A stretch of DNA of 64,000 nt from Branchipolynoe longqiensis (GCA_030323885.1 CM059200.1:2797729-2861728), one strand, 5' to 3'. Positions 52,213 through 62,665 are shown, numbered from the stretch's first letter. Program-made: numbers and translations. Notes: generated from the sequence alone by a model not told the origin.

Positions 52213-52710
52213 CAGTATATCCCCGTTAAACCAAGCTCGGTGAAACCAAACGATCGGTTAATCCAAACTTTTTTCGGCGGCCTGGCTAAATACTACCATT
52301 TATCATATAAAAAAGTTGGTTAAAACAAAGTTGGTGAATCCAAACTTTCGGTTAATCCAAACAAAATTGTCGGTCCCCAGGCCACTCCCGGTACGGTTAA
52401 ACCAAACTTTCATGTGGTTATAAGTTCATCTGAGACCACACCAACTTTTTGATATCATAAATGGTAGTATTTTGCCGGGCTGCCAAAAAAGTTTGGATTA
52501 ACCAATCATTTGGTTTAACCGAGTTATACTGTATATACATAAAAAACAATAATCAAAGTGTCCACATACATTTTATATTACATTCATAATGCACCCGTGT
52601 TTTGCCAAAGCCAAGTCAAAGTCAAAGCCAAAGCTCGGTTAAACCAATGATCGGTTGATCCAAACAAACTTCTAGGATCCCTTCAAGTTTGGTTTAACGG
52701 GATTATACTG
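52213..52710. mobile_element. pogo-like element, second family, 498 bp
   Basis: CAGTATATCCCCGTTAAACC at the left pairs with GGTTTAACGGGATTATACTG at the right, with TA on both sides. An internal inverted terminus (ending at 52531, also followed by TA) divides it into 319 bp plus 179 bp. Non-coding. Confidence 0.85.
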
Positions 52711-52712
52711 TA

Positions 52713-52999
52713 TATAGTAATGGGTAGTACCATAAGGAGGCGATGGTGGCGCCACGTGTGCAGGCATCCACATCAGAGATGAAAATAGTAGCCACGGAGT
52801 AAATCACTAAACGAGAGGAGTCTCATTTGTTATTTATTCTCGCATGACAAATTATATGGCACATTATATCTAAATGAACTGACTGCAAAGTAACTTTGAG
52901 CAAGTTCTCCGATGACCTGAATATGCTAATTACCTGACACCGATGCTGATCCCCCATCCCTCCCTCCATGGGTCACGAGGAGGAGTGTGTGAACATTAC
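52713..52999. other. Unclassified sequence
   Basis: AT-rich, no supported gene. Confidence 0.5.
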
Positions 53000-53000
53000 C

Positions 53001-53039
<39 letters not shown>

Positions 53040-53075
53040 TGTCTGTATCGCTCTCTGTCTGTCTCGCTCTCTCTC
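53000..53075. repeat. (CT)n / CTGT microsatellite
   Basis: CTCTCTCT runs with CTGTCT interruptions. A further CTCTCTCTCT run lies at about 53448-53462. Confidence 0.9.
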
Positions 53076-53200
53076 AGGGAGTCGCGGAGTACAGAAGGTA
53101 GGGGGCGTGCCTGTGTGTGTATGGTGGAAGGGGTGGGGGTGGGGGGATGAATGGTCGCCTAGCGGTGGTGGAGGGGGGGGGGGGGAATTACCTGCTCTCT
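53076..53200. repeat. Diverged unit of the 117-bp repeat
   Basis: GGGAGTCGCGGAGTAC, GTAGGGGGCG and GGTCGCCTAGCGG show descent from the 50740-51872 array. A partial unit also lies at about 53398-53446. Confidence 0.8.
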
Positions 53201-53224
53201 CTATCTCTCTCACTGACTCTTGGG

Positions 53225-53345
53225 TGGTTCGTAACCTTGACGATTACAGGCTCCAGCAATATAGAACGGCACCGATAAATCGGTCCGTTCTTCGGAATGA
53301 AGATTTAACTTCAGGTGGGGCGGTTGTAGAAGCGGGAGGGTACTT
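53225..53345. repeat. Dispersed repeat fragment with palindrome
   Basis: Two palindromic arms, GAACGG-ACCGAT and ATCGGT-CCGTTC (53263-53289), followed by TTCGGAATGAAGATTTAAC. CCGTTCTTCGGA-type tails are familiar from mollusc repeats. Family not assigned. Confidence 0.45.
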
Positions 53346-53479
53346 TACAACATAAACGACGAGTCATTGGAGCGGTACCAGATCACCGGTTCGATTGTAG
53401 GGTGTGAAAATTACCCGCTCTCTCTATCTCAGGGGGTCAGGGAGTGCTCTCTCTCTCTCTCTTCCTCCCCCTCCATGTC

Positions 53480-53745
53480 AATAGCGACAGTATTAGCAAT
53501 AGCGATAGCAATAATGATAGCAATAGCAATAGCAATAGCATATGCAGGTACAGCTGAGCCTGCACAGCACCTAACCTCAGTCAGACAGGCGCCTTGGCCC
53601 GGCAGGTCTGTGTAATGATATTATGAGAACCTTCTGCGCATGCTGCGACGCGCAGCAATAACATCGTCCTACTCAATATTAATGTAACGGTAGGGGCACG
53701 CATTTCCTACCATGTCACGGCCACACCGTGCATTAGTGTCTTTAG
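53480..53745. repeat. (AATAGC)n tract and dispersed fragment
   Basis: AATAGCAATAGCAATAGC run, then ATATGCAGGTACAGC with CCTGCACAGC, a segment seen again at 54472-54520. Confidence 0.75.
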
Positions 53746-54330
53746 ATAGCTGAGTGAAAGTCTATATAATAGATACATGTGTGTCCATAGATCTGTCTAT
53801 AGATAAATGTCCATAGATAGATGGATATAGATAGCCGACTGTAGATTCAAAGTCTATATACACGCCTAGATGTGTCAATACCTATTTATAGGTAAATATT
53901 CATTGATAGATGGCTATAGACAGCTGACTGTAGATTCAAAGTCTATATATATACACAACTGTGTGTCAATGGATTTAGTAATACTAATAGATAAATGTCC
54001 ATAGATAGATGGTTATTGACAGCTGACTGTAGATTCAAAGTCTATATATAGACATATATGTGTGTCGATGGATCTATCTATAGATAAATGTCCATAGATA
54101 TATGTCTATAGATAAATGTCTATATATGTCTACAGATAGATGTATGTACATAGATATGAGTAGACATATGTCCATAGATAAATGTCCATAGATAGCTGTC
54201 TTTAGATAAATGTCCATAGATAGCTGTCTTTAGATAAATGTCTATAGACAGACACCTAGAAATCATTATTAGATGTCAGCAGAAGTATGTCCATAGGTAG
54301 ATGTCCATACATAACTATCCATAGATGGAT
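53746..54330. repeat. ATAGATAAATGTCC minisatellite
   Basis: Irregular tandem units built on TCCATAGATAGATG and TCTATATATAG, with longer repeated blocks (AGCTGACTGTAGATTCAAAG recurs). Confidence 0.9.
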
Positions 54331-54470
54331 TTTTTTTTTTTTTTTTTTAAATTGAGTGTGTATTTATACTGTCCATAGCATATAAGCCCGGGTACCCAGG
54401 CTTGTTTTCAATGCTGGCCAGTTGTAGTGTTGGTGTTATCTTACCAAGCAGTAGCTGCTGATAAGTTAGC
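54331..54470 (-). mobile_element. Dispersed repeat with poly-T start
   Basis: A run of about 18 T, then TATTTATACTGTCCATAGCA, AAGCCCGGGTACCCAGGCTT and GTTGTAGTGTTGGTGTTATC. Same order at 57178-57318. The T run would be a poly-A tail on the minus strand, so it is probably a retroposon 3' end. Confidence 0.75.
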
Positions 54471-54631
54471 AATAGCAATAGCATATGCAGGTACAGCCCA
54501 ACCTGCACAGCGCCTAACCTCATATATTGATATATTGAGGAGTTGCGTGTGACGTAGGCATCACACTACTCCTGCATCGTGGTTTGATAGAAGCAGTTCA
54601 TTCTGCTATCAAGTGTATGTAAATAAAACAA

Positions 54632-54985
54632 AAAGCACAAATCTATTCACTGCTACGATCTAATTCTGTTATTTAGAATCATAAATATTCATTCAGGGGG
54701 TTGAAATAATGTTATTTATGAGAATAGCTTATTCAACAGTGAAATTTTGTCAAATTAAACCAAAAATCAAAGCAATATTAACGCCACCGCCGGATTGGTG
54801 GCCATATTGCCGAATGTAAATTATACAAAAGGCACAAATCTATTCACCGCTATGATCTAATTCTGTTATTTAGCATCATGAATATTCATTCGGGGGTTGA
54901 AATAATGTTATTTATGAGAATGGCTTACTCAAAAAGTGGAATTTGGTCAAATTAAACTCAAAATCGAAGCAATATTAACGTTGTC
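54632..54985. repeat. Tandem duplication, 200-bp spacing
   Basis: CACAAATCTATTCACTGCTA to CAATATTAACG occurs at about 54635-54783 and again at about 54833-54980 with roughly 10 percent differences. Confidence 0.85.
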
Positions 54986-55002
54986 GCCGCATCGGCAGTG
55001 TT

Positions 55003-55245
55003 ATAATACTGGACACCGAATGCGTGTCGCGCTGCCCGAAGTCGCCTCCCCCGCATATCTTCCTCCGTATTGGAGGATAGCCCAATGCCCGCAAAACGGC
55101 TCCCCCGCAAATCTTCCTCCTGATTGGCGGAGGCCCGCATCTCAGCGAACCAAGAGACGGAGTAGTAGAGGCGGGACAGCGACCAACACCCAGCCGGTCG
55201 CATCACAATAGGGCCCCCTACAGCCTAAATAATATTAGCATAACT
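55003..55245. repeat. Dispersed GC-rich repeat, second copy
   Basis: Partner of 16385-16600. It contains an internal duplication of a CTCCCCCGCATATCTTCCTC-like unit. Confidence 0.6.
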
Positions 55246-55329
55246 AGTTATACCGCATGAATTTTCTGTCCAACCATCATGGCCGACGAGGCACTGGTCA
55301 CTTGGTGTTAATCGTTTGGCGCAAATACT

Positions 55330-55625
55330 CAAAATAGATAGATTTCAGCAGACATACGTCCATAGATAGACATCTATCTAATGTCAATGTACATATGCCC
55401 ATAGATAGATAACGATAGAGATGTCAGCAGACATATGTCCATAGATAGACATCTATCTAATGTCAATGTACATATGCCCATAGATGTCCACAGATAGATA
55501 ACGATCGAGATGTCAGCAGAATTATGTCCATAGATAGACATCTATCTAATGTCAATGTACATATGCCCATAGATAGATAACGATAGAGATGTCAGCAGAA
55601 TTATGTCCATAGATAGACATATACA
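55330..55625. repeat. ATAGATAG minisatellite, second block
   Basis: Three to four units of about 90 bp (TCAGCAGACATATGTCCATA, CATCTATCTAATGTCAATGT, ACATATGCCCATAGA). Confidence 0.9.
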
Positions 55626-56182
55626 TATACAGTATAACCCCGTCAAACCAAGCTCGGTTAAACCAAACGATCAGTTAATCCAAACTTTTCTCAGCAGCCC
55701 AGCAAAATACTACCATTTATCATATAAAAAAAGTTGGTTAAACCAAGGTCAGTTACTCCAAATTGTCGGACCCCATGGCACTCCGGTATGGTTAAACCAA
55801 ACTTTCATGTGGTTATAAGGTAATCTGAGACCCCCACCGACTTTTTTATATGATAAATGGGAGTATTTTTCCGGGCCGCCGAAAAAAGTTTGGATTAACC
55901 GAATTTCGTCTAGCATGGTCATACTGTGTATACATAAAAAAACAATAATCAAAGTGTCCACATACATTGTATATCACATGTGCAATACATGTTCACTCAA
56001 AGTCAAAGTAAAAGCCAAAGCTCGGTTAAACCAATAAATCAATAGTTCCATCCTCTAGTCGAGGGTTGGATGCAATGGTTCTCCACTTGTCCCGATGGTG
56101 TGCTGTTCTGATAGACTGTGAATAATTCAAGCTTGTCCACTGTGAAATATTTGTAAACCATGATGTTCTTGGTCTCCCTCTA

Positions 56183-56262
56183 TATATGTCTACAGATAGA
56201 TGTATGTCTATAGACAGATGCCTAGAAATCATTATTAGATGTCAGCAGAAGTATGTCCATAG
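56183..56262. repeat. Copy of the 54150-54300 segment
   Basis: TCTACAGATAGATGTATGTC and GACAGATGCCTAGAAATCAT repeat sequence from the first ATAGATA block, lying inside the LINE. Confidence 0.75.
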
Positions 56263-56400
56263 GTTAATTGTAAGCATTACAAGACTTACAATTCTAGGGG
56301 GATGAGTGTACTAGTCTGCATTGACCTCTCAGACAAGTAACCACATAGACAGGTATGCGTGGGTAGTGTGGTGATATCAGGGAGCCTAGGTGGTGTATCA
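56263..56400 (+). mobile_element. SINE-3 leader fragment
   Basis: ACTTACAATTCTAGGGGGAT through AGGGAGCCTAGGTGGTG, ending inside the tRNA-like head. Confidence 0.75.
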
Positions 56401-57177
56401 GGTCATGGTGCCATTCACCTTCCCTTCCAACAATGTACGGTATTCTTTGTAAGTTTCTTTGTCTGTATAGTGGCAAACAAGCTTTTCTTATTTTTAATTT
56501 TTCTGAGAACTTCTTTGTTGGTGATCTTCTTTGTCCATGATATTTTCATCATCCTTCGATAAGTCCACATCTCAAATGCTGCTAAACGTTTGTACATTTT
56601 CTTAGAGATTGTCCATGTCTCAGCCCCATACATTAGAGTAGACCACACATAACACTGAAGAATACGCTTCCTTGTTTGTATTAATATCTTACTTGATGTT
56701 AACACTCTATACATTTTTGAGAATGTTGTTCGGGCTATTGTTATCCTTCTTTTAATTTCTTCCTCACATCTCCCATCATTTGTAATCTTTTGTCCGAGAT
56801 ATATGAATTCGGATACTTGTTCTATGTTTGTGCCATCTATGGGTTATATTGACATTTGGTTTATCTGTCTTTTTACTTATAACCATTGTTTTGGTCTTCC
56901 TGGCATTCAGTTGTGTCCAGTATAAGTTCACAATTAGTTTAATGTCTTTGCCATTGACACCAATATCTTTTAAACATTTGATTAACAGTTCATGATTGAC
57001 TCGGTCGAAGGCCTTCTGATAGTCAATAAAGCAGGCATAAACATCCTGGTTCACTTCACAATAACGTTCACAAATCATTCTCATATTGAAAATCCCTTCA
57101 CATGTACCTCTTCCAGATATAAACCCACTTTGTACGTTACTGATTTGTTCTTCAATTTTCTGTCTGTTTCTCAGTTG

Positions 57178-57318
57178 TTTTTTTTTGTTTTTTTTTAATT
57201 GAGGCTGTATTTATACTGTCCATAGCATATAAGCCCGGGTACCCAGGCTTGTTTTCAATGCTGGCCAGTTGTAGTGTTGGTGTTATCTTACCACACAGTG
57301 GCTGCTGATAAGGTATTT
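57178..57318 (-). mobile_element. Dispersed repeat with poly-T start, second copy
   Basis: Partner of 54331-54470, with the same poly-T junction. Located between the LINE and the edge of the split pogo-like element. Confidence 0.75.
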
Positions 57319-57540
57319 GATTGCCTGCATTTCAGTAGCAGATAGATAATTGGTTGAATCAGTAAAATTATTTTCAGGATCATCTTCGGTTAAATCAATG
57401 ATCGGTTAATCCAAACAAATTTCTAGGGTCCCTTCAAGTTTGGTTCAACGGGGTTATACTGTATATCTTATATCAATGTACATATTCCCATAGATAGATG
57501 TCATCAGATATATGTCCATAGATGTCCATAGACAGATGTC

Positions 57541-57728
57541 AATTCAGTCACAATATTCTGATAGTACACTGAGCTAACCAGTCCTTGTCCTATCCTAGTA
57601 ATGCTGACTGCCAGGTTAGGTAGCGACGAATATAAATGTTATAAATCATTGGTTTGACTTGGCTGGGATTCAAACTTCAGACCTTCCACACGGGGAGCCT
57701 GCGCTCTGGTTGATTCGGTCACCGCGCC
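57541..57728 (-). mobile_element. SINE-1, proximal half
   Basis: From the CAGTCACAATATTCTGATAG body to a type A head ending GGTCACCGCGCC. The 3' half is missing. Confidence 0.8.
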
Positions 57729-57863
57729 TGATCATGAGAAGGCATTGTCATCAAATGTTGCTAGGGCATCAAACCTCAAATGGTTCAACCAAGCATGTAT
57801 TGGGCACGTCAAAGCAGTCTTCCCATGCCACTGCCAGACCACATTGCTGCTTGCATGGAGGGA

Positions 57864-57948
57864 GGGGGGAGAGATGGAGGGATGGATGGATGGATGGAAT
57901 GATGGATGGATGGAGGGAGGGAGGGAGGGAGGGAGGGGAGGAAGGGGG
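57864..57948 (+). repeat. (GGAT)n / (GGAGGGA)n tract
   Basis: GGATGGATGGATGG followed by GAGGGAGGGAGG. Confidence 0.9.
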
Positions 57949-58082
57949 ACACTGCGCCACAGGTTACCTGGTGACGCTGAGGAAACACCTGGTGGCTACA
58001 CTGAGCAAACACCTGGAGAACTTAAGTCATCCCTCACAGTGCCACCTGGGGGTGACACTGGGCATTCACCCAGAGCGCCGGG

Positions 58083-58425
58083 ACAGAGGCGGCGAGTGGG
58101 ACATAGCTCAGGCAGTAGAGTGTCCACCTGTGAAGGTGTTGATCATCCTAACGATCCTGCTCAGGGGACACATTTGCAGTTTGGGCTATTTTCCGTTCCA
58201 ACCAGTGGTCCACAACTGGTTCATCAAAGGTTGTGGTATGTGCTGTTCTGCTTGTGGAAAAGTGCATATAAAAGACCCCTTGCTGCTTATTAGAAAGAGT
58301 AGCCTATGTGGCGGCAGCGGGTTTCCTTAAAAAGAATGTCAGAATGACCATATGTTTGACGCCCAATAGCCGATGATGAAAATCAATGTGCTCTAGACGC
58401 ATCGTTAAATGCACTTTCAGTTTCA
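58083..58425 (+). mobile_element. SINE-4, second copy
   Basis: Same order as 23254-23605: head with ACATAGCTCAGGCAGTAGAG, CCAACCAGTGGTCCACAACT, GTGCATATAAAAGACCCCTT and a final CGTTAAAT. It lacks the internal duplication of the first copy. Confidence 0.85.
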
Positions 58426-58564
58426 GTGTAATGAATGGTCCTGGGCAGGTCAGTTTCCATCTACAGGGTTGGAGCTCCAATGGTCCATTGTGTGACGTCA
58501 GATAGGAAAGGGGTAGGTGGATCTACATATTAGGTTATAAAGGCCTTAAAATTCACTATTAGCC

Positions 58565-58888
58565 AAAGGGATGAAAGTGGTCTCTGGGGAAAAAAGCGGA
58601 AATGCTGATATTCTCCCATAGGTTTAGCATTGTCAGGGAAACGCGGAAAATTCCCGGAAGTTGGCTTTCATATATATTGGTATACGCTGATAGTGCTGCA
58701 ATAAGCATTTATTAGCAGTATATGCTGATGGTGCTGCGGCTTGGCACCACATATTAGTATACGCTGATGGTGCTGCAGCATAAAACAACGTATTAGTAGT
58801 GCCTATACGTTGATCGTGCTGCAGGATTGTAGTACGTACAGGGAGAATCCAGGAAATCCAGGAAATCACGGAGATCTTTCATCCCTTT
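58565..58888. mobile_element. Inverted-repeat element carrying a minisatellite
   Basis: AAAGGGATGAAAG at the left pairs with CTTTCATCCCTTT at the right. AGCC or TTAGCC lies outside both. The interior holds four TATACGCTGATGGTGCTGCA units, the inverse of the repeat at 30085-30205. Confidence 0.65.
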
Positions 58889-58890
58889 AG

Positions 58891-59112
58891 CCAAAGTAGG
58901 CCTTATGATTTATACGATATGAAGTCTTGTATATTTAGTTAATTGTCAGTTAATTTGTGGTAAATAAGTTTAAATCCTGCTGCTTATATCAGTAACAGTG
59001 ACCCAGAGTTGGTGTTAAGCGTGACAAACTCACCAGGTGTGCTTCTGCTGGAACCGGCGGGGATCTGAAAACAGACAAGACACCGCAGTTAGTCACAGCG
59101 CCATTCTAGGTG
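58891..59112. other. Unique sequence containing a microexon candidate
   Basis: Non-repetitive flanks around the 59034-59064 exon candidate. Confidence 0.45.
59034..59064 (-). CDS. Candidate 31-nt microexon of a host gene
   Basis: On the minus strand the segment is preceded by TTGTCTGTTTTCAG, a pyrimidine tract with AG, and followed by GTGAGT, a near-perfect donor. The exon is 31 nt with no stop in any of the three frames. No protein family can be named from ten codons. If real, the window lies within a large intron region of a minus-strand gene. Confidence 0.45.
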
Positions 59113-59437
59113 TATTGTTGGGAGTTTTACGTCCTGGCAACATCTACGGTCATATCAGGATGGGTACCGACTTGTGACACTGCGCACTCATGGCGACTTT
59201 ATAGTGCACCCCACTGGGAAATCAGGCCGCCAGCACCATGACCCGATATCCCACGCAGTCACATTATCTTGACACTGACCCAACCAGTCCTTGTCCTATC
59301 CTATTAATGCCGAGCGCCTGGCTAGGAAGCAACAAGTATCAATTTTATAAGTCATTGGTTTGACTCGACCGGGGACCGAACTCCCGATCTCCCACACACG
59401 AGGCCCGTGTTCTACCGATTAAGCCACCGCGCCCGGT
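59113..59437 (-). mobile_element. SINE-1, near full length, type A
   Basis: Complete copy with a slightly shortened body (AGTGCACCCCACTGGG). Confidence 0.9.
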
Positions 59438-59521
59438 GATTAGAAGAATGAGACGGAGAGGAGGCAAGAGGGCTAGGCTAATCTGTCAGCAATCCTTTCA
59501 TAAGAAACATTGTGCTGTTAA

Positions 59522-59794
59522 GCCTAGTACACACCTCCCGTATAGGATTCGCGCACTAAAACCGGCGACTCGACCCGACCCGCTTAAAACTGAAAACGGG
59601 CCGATTCGTTTTTCGAATCGCGAATCGCAATCGGCCGGTTTTACTAAACTTTTAGCCCTAAAACTGAGGTTTTATGCGTGAATCGCTAGGTGTGCGCAGG
59701 GAGCGCACACCTAGCGATTTTTGTGTGCAAAACAGGCAGTTTTAGATCGTATACGGTAGGTGGGTGCGCACAAATGGTAGGTGTGTACCAGGCA
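59522..59794. mobile_element. TTAA-flanked MITE, 273 bp
   Basis: GCCTAGTACACACCTCCC at the left matches the inverted right end TGCCTGGTACACACCTACC. TTAA lies outside each end (59518-59521 and 59795-59798). A central perfect palindrome has 17-bp arms, 59681-59697 and 59703-59719. A TTAA duplication is typical of piggyBac and some Kolobok elements. Confidence 0.8.
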
Positions 59795-59962
59795 TTAACA
59801 GTTATTTGTGAAAACTTGCTGTCACCTTCCGTATCGCAGTACCAAGTGTCAACGCACGGCAACGTAACGATTGGCTGAAATCGTGGGAGCCAACCAGTAA
59901 CTAGAACCGGATACGGATACGGACCCGGATAGAGAACCTTCGAACCCGGATCAAGAACATGT

Positions 59963-60110
59963 GGGATATCAGGTCATGGTGCTGGCGGCCTGGTCTTCCC
60001 AGTGGGGCAGCAATATAAAGTCGCCTTGAGTGCGCACTGTCACAAGTCGGTACCCGTCCTGATATGACCTTAGATGTTGCTAGGACGTAAAACAACAAAA
60101 CAAACAAACA
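59963..60110 (+). mobile_element. SINE-1, 5' truncated, 28-bp target duplication
   Basis: About 150 bp of distal body and tail. The 28 bp at 59935-59962 are repeated without mismatch at 60111-60138. The tail is (CAAA)n. Confidence 0.95.
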
Positions 60111-60157
60111 AACCTTCGAACCCGGATCAAGAACATGTCTGCTCACCTAGTAGTAGT

Positions 60158-61310
60158 ACTGTAGTAGTCTGCACTGACCTCTCAGGCAAGTAACCGCATA
60201 GACAGGTAGGCGTGGGTAGTGTGGTGATATCAGGGAGCCTAGGTGGTGTAATGGTTAGCACACTGACCCAGAAGGCAAAGAGATGTGGGTTTGAGTCCTG
60301 CTCTAGGCGCAATATTTCCTATTTTCATCATGCCCACAACACTGGTTGCTGTGACCATGATCCTATACAAGCTACGCACTGTATGGTTGTTGAACCTACC
60401 ATGTGTATGTATGTAAGTGCATTGCCTATGTGTATGTATGTAATTGTAAGCAATAAAAGACTTACAATTCCAGGGGGACGAGTGTAGTGGTCTGCACTGA
60501 CCTTTCAGCCAAGTAACCACATAGATAGGTAGGCGTGGGTAGTGTGGTGATATCAGGGAGCCTAGGTGGTGTAATGGTTAGCACACCAACCTGGAATGCA
60601 AAGAGATGTAGGTTTGAGTCCCGCTCCAGACACAATATTTCCCATATTCATCACCCCCATGACACTGGTGCCGTGACCATGATCCTGTACAAGCTATGCG
60701 CTGTATGGTTGTTGAACCTACCCTGTGTATGTATGTGTAAGTGCATTGCCTGTATGTATGTAATTGTAAGCATTAAATGACCATTTAAAAGACTTACAAT
60801 TCCAGGGGGGACGAGTGTAGTGGTCTGCACTGACCTCTCAGGCAAGTAACCACATAGAGAGGTAGGCGTGGGTAGTGTGGTGATATCAGGGAACCTTGGT
60901 GGTGTAATGGTTAGCACACCAGCCCGGAATGCAAAGAGATGTAGGTTCGAGTCCAGCTCTAGGCGCAATATTTCCCATTTTCATCACCCCCACGAGACGT
61001 GATCACGACCATGTACAAGCTATGCGCTGTATGGTTGTTTAACCTACCCGGTGTATGAATGTGTTAGTGCATTGCCTGTATGTATGTAATTGTAAGCATT
61101 ACACGACTTACAATTCCAGGGGGAAGAGTGTGGTAGCCTGCATTGACCTCTCAGGCAAGTAACCACATAGACAGGTATGTGTGGGTAGTGTGGTGATATC
61201 AGGGAGCCTAGGTGGTGTAATGGTTAGGACACCGGCCCGGAATGCAAAGAGATGTAGGTTTGAGTCCAGCTCTAGGCGCAATATTTCCCATTTTCATCAC
61301 CCCTACGACA
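60158..61310 (+). repeat. Tandem array of four SINE-3 units
   Basis: The ATGGTTAG of the tRNA-like head lies at 60251, 60573, 60907 and 61220, spacings of 322, 334 and 313 bp. Each unit holds a leader (GGTAGTGTGGTGATATCAGG-like), a head with A and B boxes, a body ending CATCACCCC, and a linker with ATTGTAAGC and GCTTACAAT-like inverted arms. Confidence 0.9.
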
Positions 61311-61394
61311 GTACTAAAGATTCTACTCTACATGTACAGTAGAATCTCTGGTAGTACCGGCATCCCTCACCAGGTGTCACTGTAGTAGATGATG

Positions 61395-61748
61395 GTTATT
61401 TGTTTGTTGTTGTTTTACGTCCGAGCAACATCTCAGGTCATATCGGGACGCTATCCGGCAACATCTAAGGTCATATCAGGATGGGTACTGATTTGTCACA
61501 GCATGCGCTCATGTCGACTTTATAGTGTTGCTCCACTGAGAGACCAGGCCACTAGCACCATGACCTAATTTCCCATGCAGTCATATTATCCTGATGCTGA
61601 GCTAACCAATCCTTGTCCTATCATAGTAATGCCAAGCTCCAGACTAGGTAGCGACAAGTTTCAATTTTGCAAATCATTGGTTTGACTCGGCTGGAATCCG
61701 GACTCCCGACCTTCCGCTCGGGAAGCCTGCACTCTACCGATTCGGCCC
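61395..61748 (-). mobile_element. SINE-1 with duplicated tail
   Basis: A near-complete type A copy. The CAACATCTAAGGTCATATC stretch of the 3' domain occurs twice (about 61427 and 61460). Confidence 0.85.
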
Positions 61749-61959
61749 GTCTGTAGCCAGATGATAAAACATGCGACTGAGGCACAACATGCTGGGGTAT
61801 GTGTTTTTTTTAACGCCATAGGGGACGCCACCTACATCTACATCCGGGAACTTTGATGGCAATCAAAACGCTACATGCAGTCGATCTATGACTTAACGGC
61901 GCAATTCCATACGACTCAGTTAAGGCGGACTCCTTAAACGTGCTACTTGTTGTTTTGAA
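61749..61959. other. Unclassified sequence
   Basis: No supported feature. Confidence 0.5.
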
Positions 61960-62215
61960 CCGGACGCAGTGGCGGAATCGGTAGAGCGCAGGCTTCATGC
62001 GCGGAAGGTCGAGAGTTCAAATCCCAGTCCAGTCAAAACAATGAATTGCAAAATTGATACTTGTCGCTTTCTAGCCAGACGCTTGGCATTCTTAGGATCA
62101 GGCAAACACTGGTGGGCTGGGTGTCTGAATAATGTGACTGAGTGGGATATCAGCTCACGGTACTGGCGGCAGTGCTATAAAGTTGTCATGAGTGTACACT
62201 GTCACAACTTGGTCT
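61960..62215 (+). mobile_element. SINE-1 type A, tail missing
   Basis: Good head (GGCGGAATCGGTAGAGCGCA) and body, ending at CACTGTCACAACTTGG without the 3' domain. Confidence 0.85.
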
Positions 62216-62402
62216 CACTCAATCACATTATCCTGACACTGTTCTAACCATTCATCACCTTATCCTATTAATGCCGAGCGCAGGGCTAGGAAGCGACAAG
62301 TATCAATTTTGTACGTCATTCGTTTGACTCGACTTGACTCGAACTCCCGACGTCCCGCACGGGAAGCCTTCGCTCTACCCACTCGGCCATCAGGTCTGGT
62401 CG
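62216..62402 (-). mobile_element. SINE-1 type A, proximal half, inverted
   Basis: Opposite orientation, directly abutting the previous copy. Head and proximal body only. Confidence 0.8.
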
Positions 62403-62665
62403 CGATCACTATGTTGCCAGGACTATTAACTAAGGGAGTCTTAAATATGGGGTGCTGTTTTTCAAAGGCCACCTTCGCCGGCTCACATACCCCGCCCGTT
62501 TCCATGGACTTCCGGTCCCAGACTTCCGGTACTTAGCCCTCCGGATCAATCACGGTCTACTTATATCACGTGGTACATAATGCACAATGGGAATGATTGT
62601 TAGTTAGCTGGTAGTTTTTCTGCTGCCTATTTGTCTTAAATTGTTTATTAATATTAGGGGTTCTT
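62403..62665. other. Unclassified sequence
   Basis: It includes a short CpG-richer part with two ACTTCCGGT motifs (about 62508 and 62523). No gene. Confidence 0.4.

Larger units (their letters stand above)
56041..57175 (-). pseudogene. Broken LINE endonuclease-reverse transcriptase
   Basis: On the minus strand, from 57175: an RT N-terminal motif (SGFISGRGTCEG), then the catalytic YACFIDYQKAFDRVNHELL block. A deletion follows that removes the second catalytic box, because the reading jumps from NLYW to the LNARKTKTM motif that normally lies after it. A frameshift near 56830, then a C-terminal domain (YVWSTLMYGAETWT, FEMWTYRRMMKISWT) at 56715-56440, and the final GRPRTSW region at about 56180-56041, separated by foreign sequence. 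It cannot make an active enzyme. I do not assign a clade. Confidence 0.85.
55630..57461. mobile_element. pogo-like element, second family, split by an insertion
   Basis: Left part 55630-56035, right part 57387-57461. Joined, they correspond to the 498-bp element at 52213. The insertion is flanked by CGGTTAAACCAAT and CGGTTAAATCAAT, a 13-bp target duplication with one mismatch. TA lies outside both outer ends. Confidence 0.8.

Noticed and set aside
60240..60320. Genuine tRNA genes in SINE heads
   Set aside because: The A and B boxes are present, but acceptor stems do not pair well and each head continues into a SINE body.
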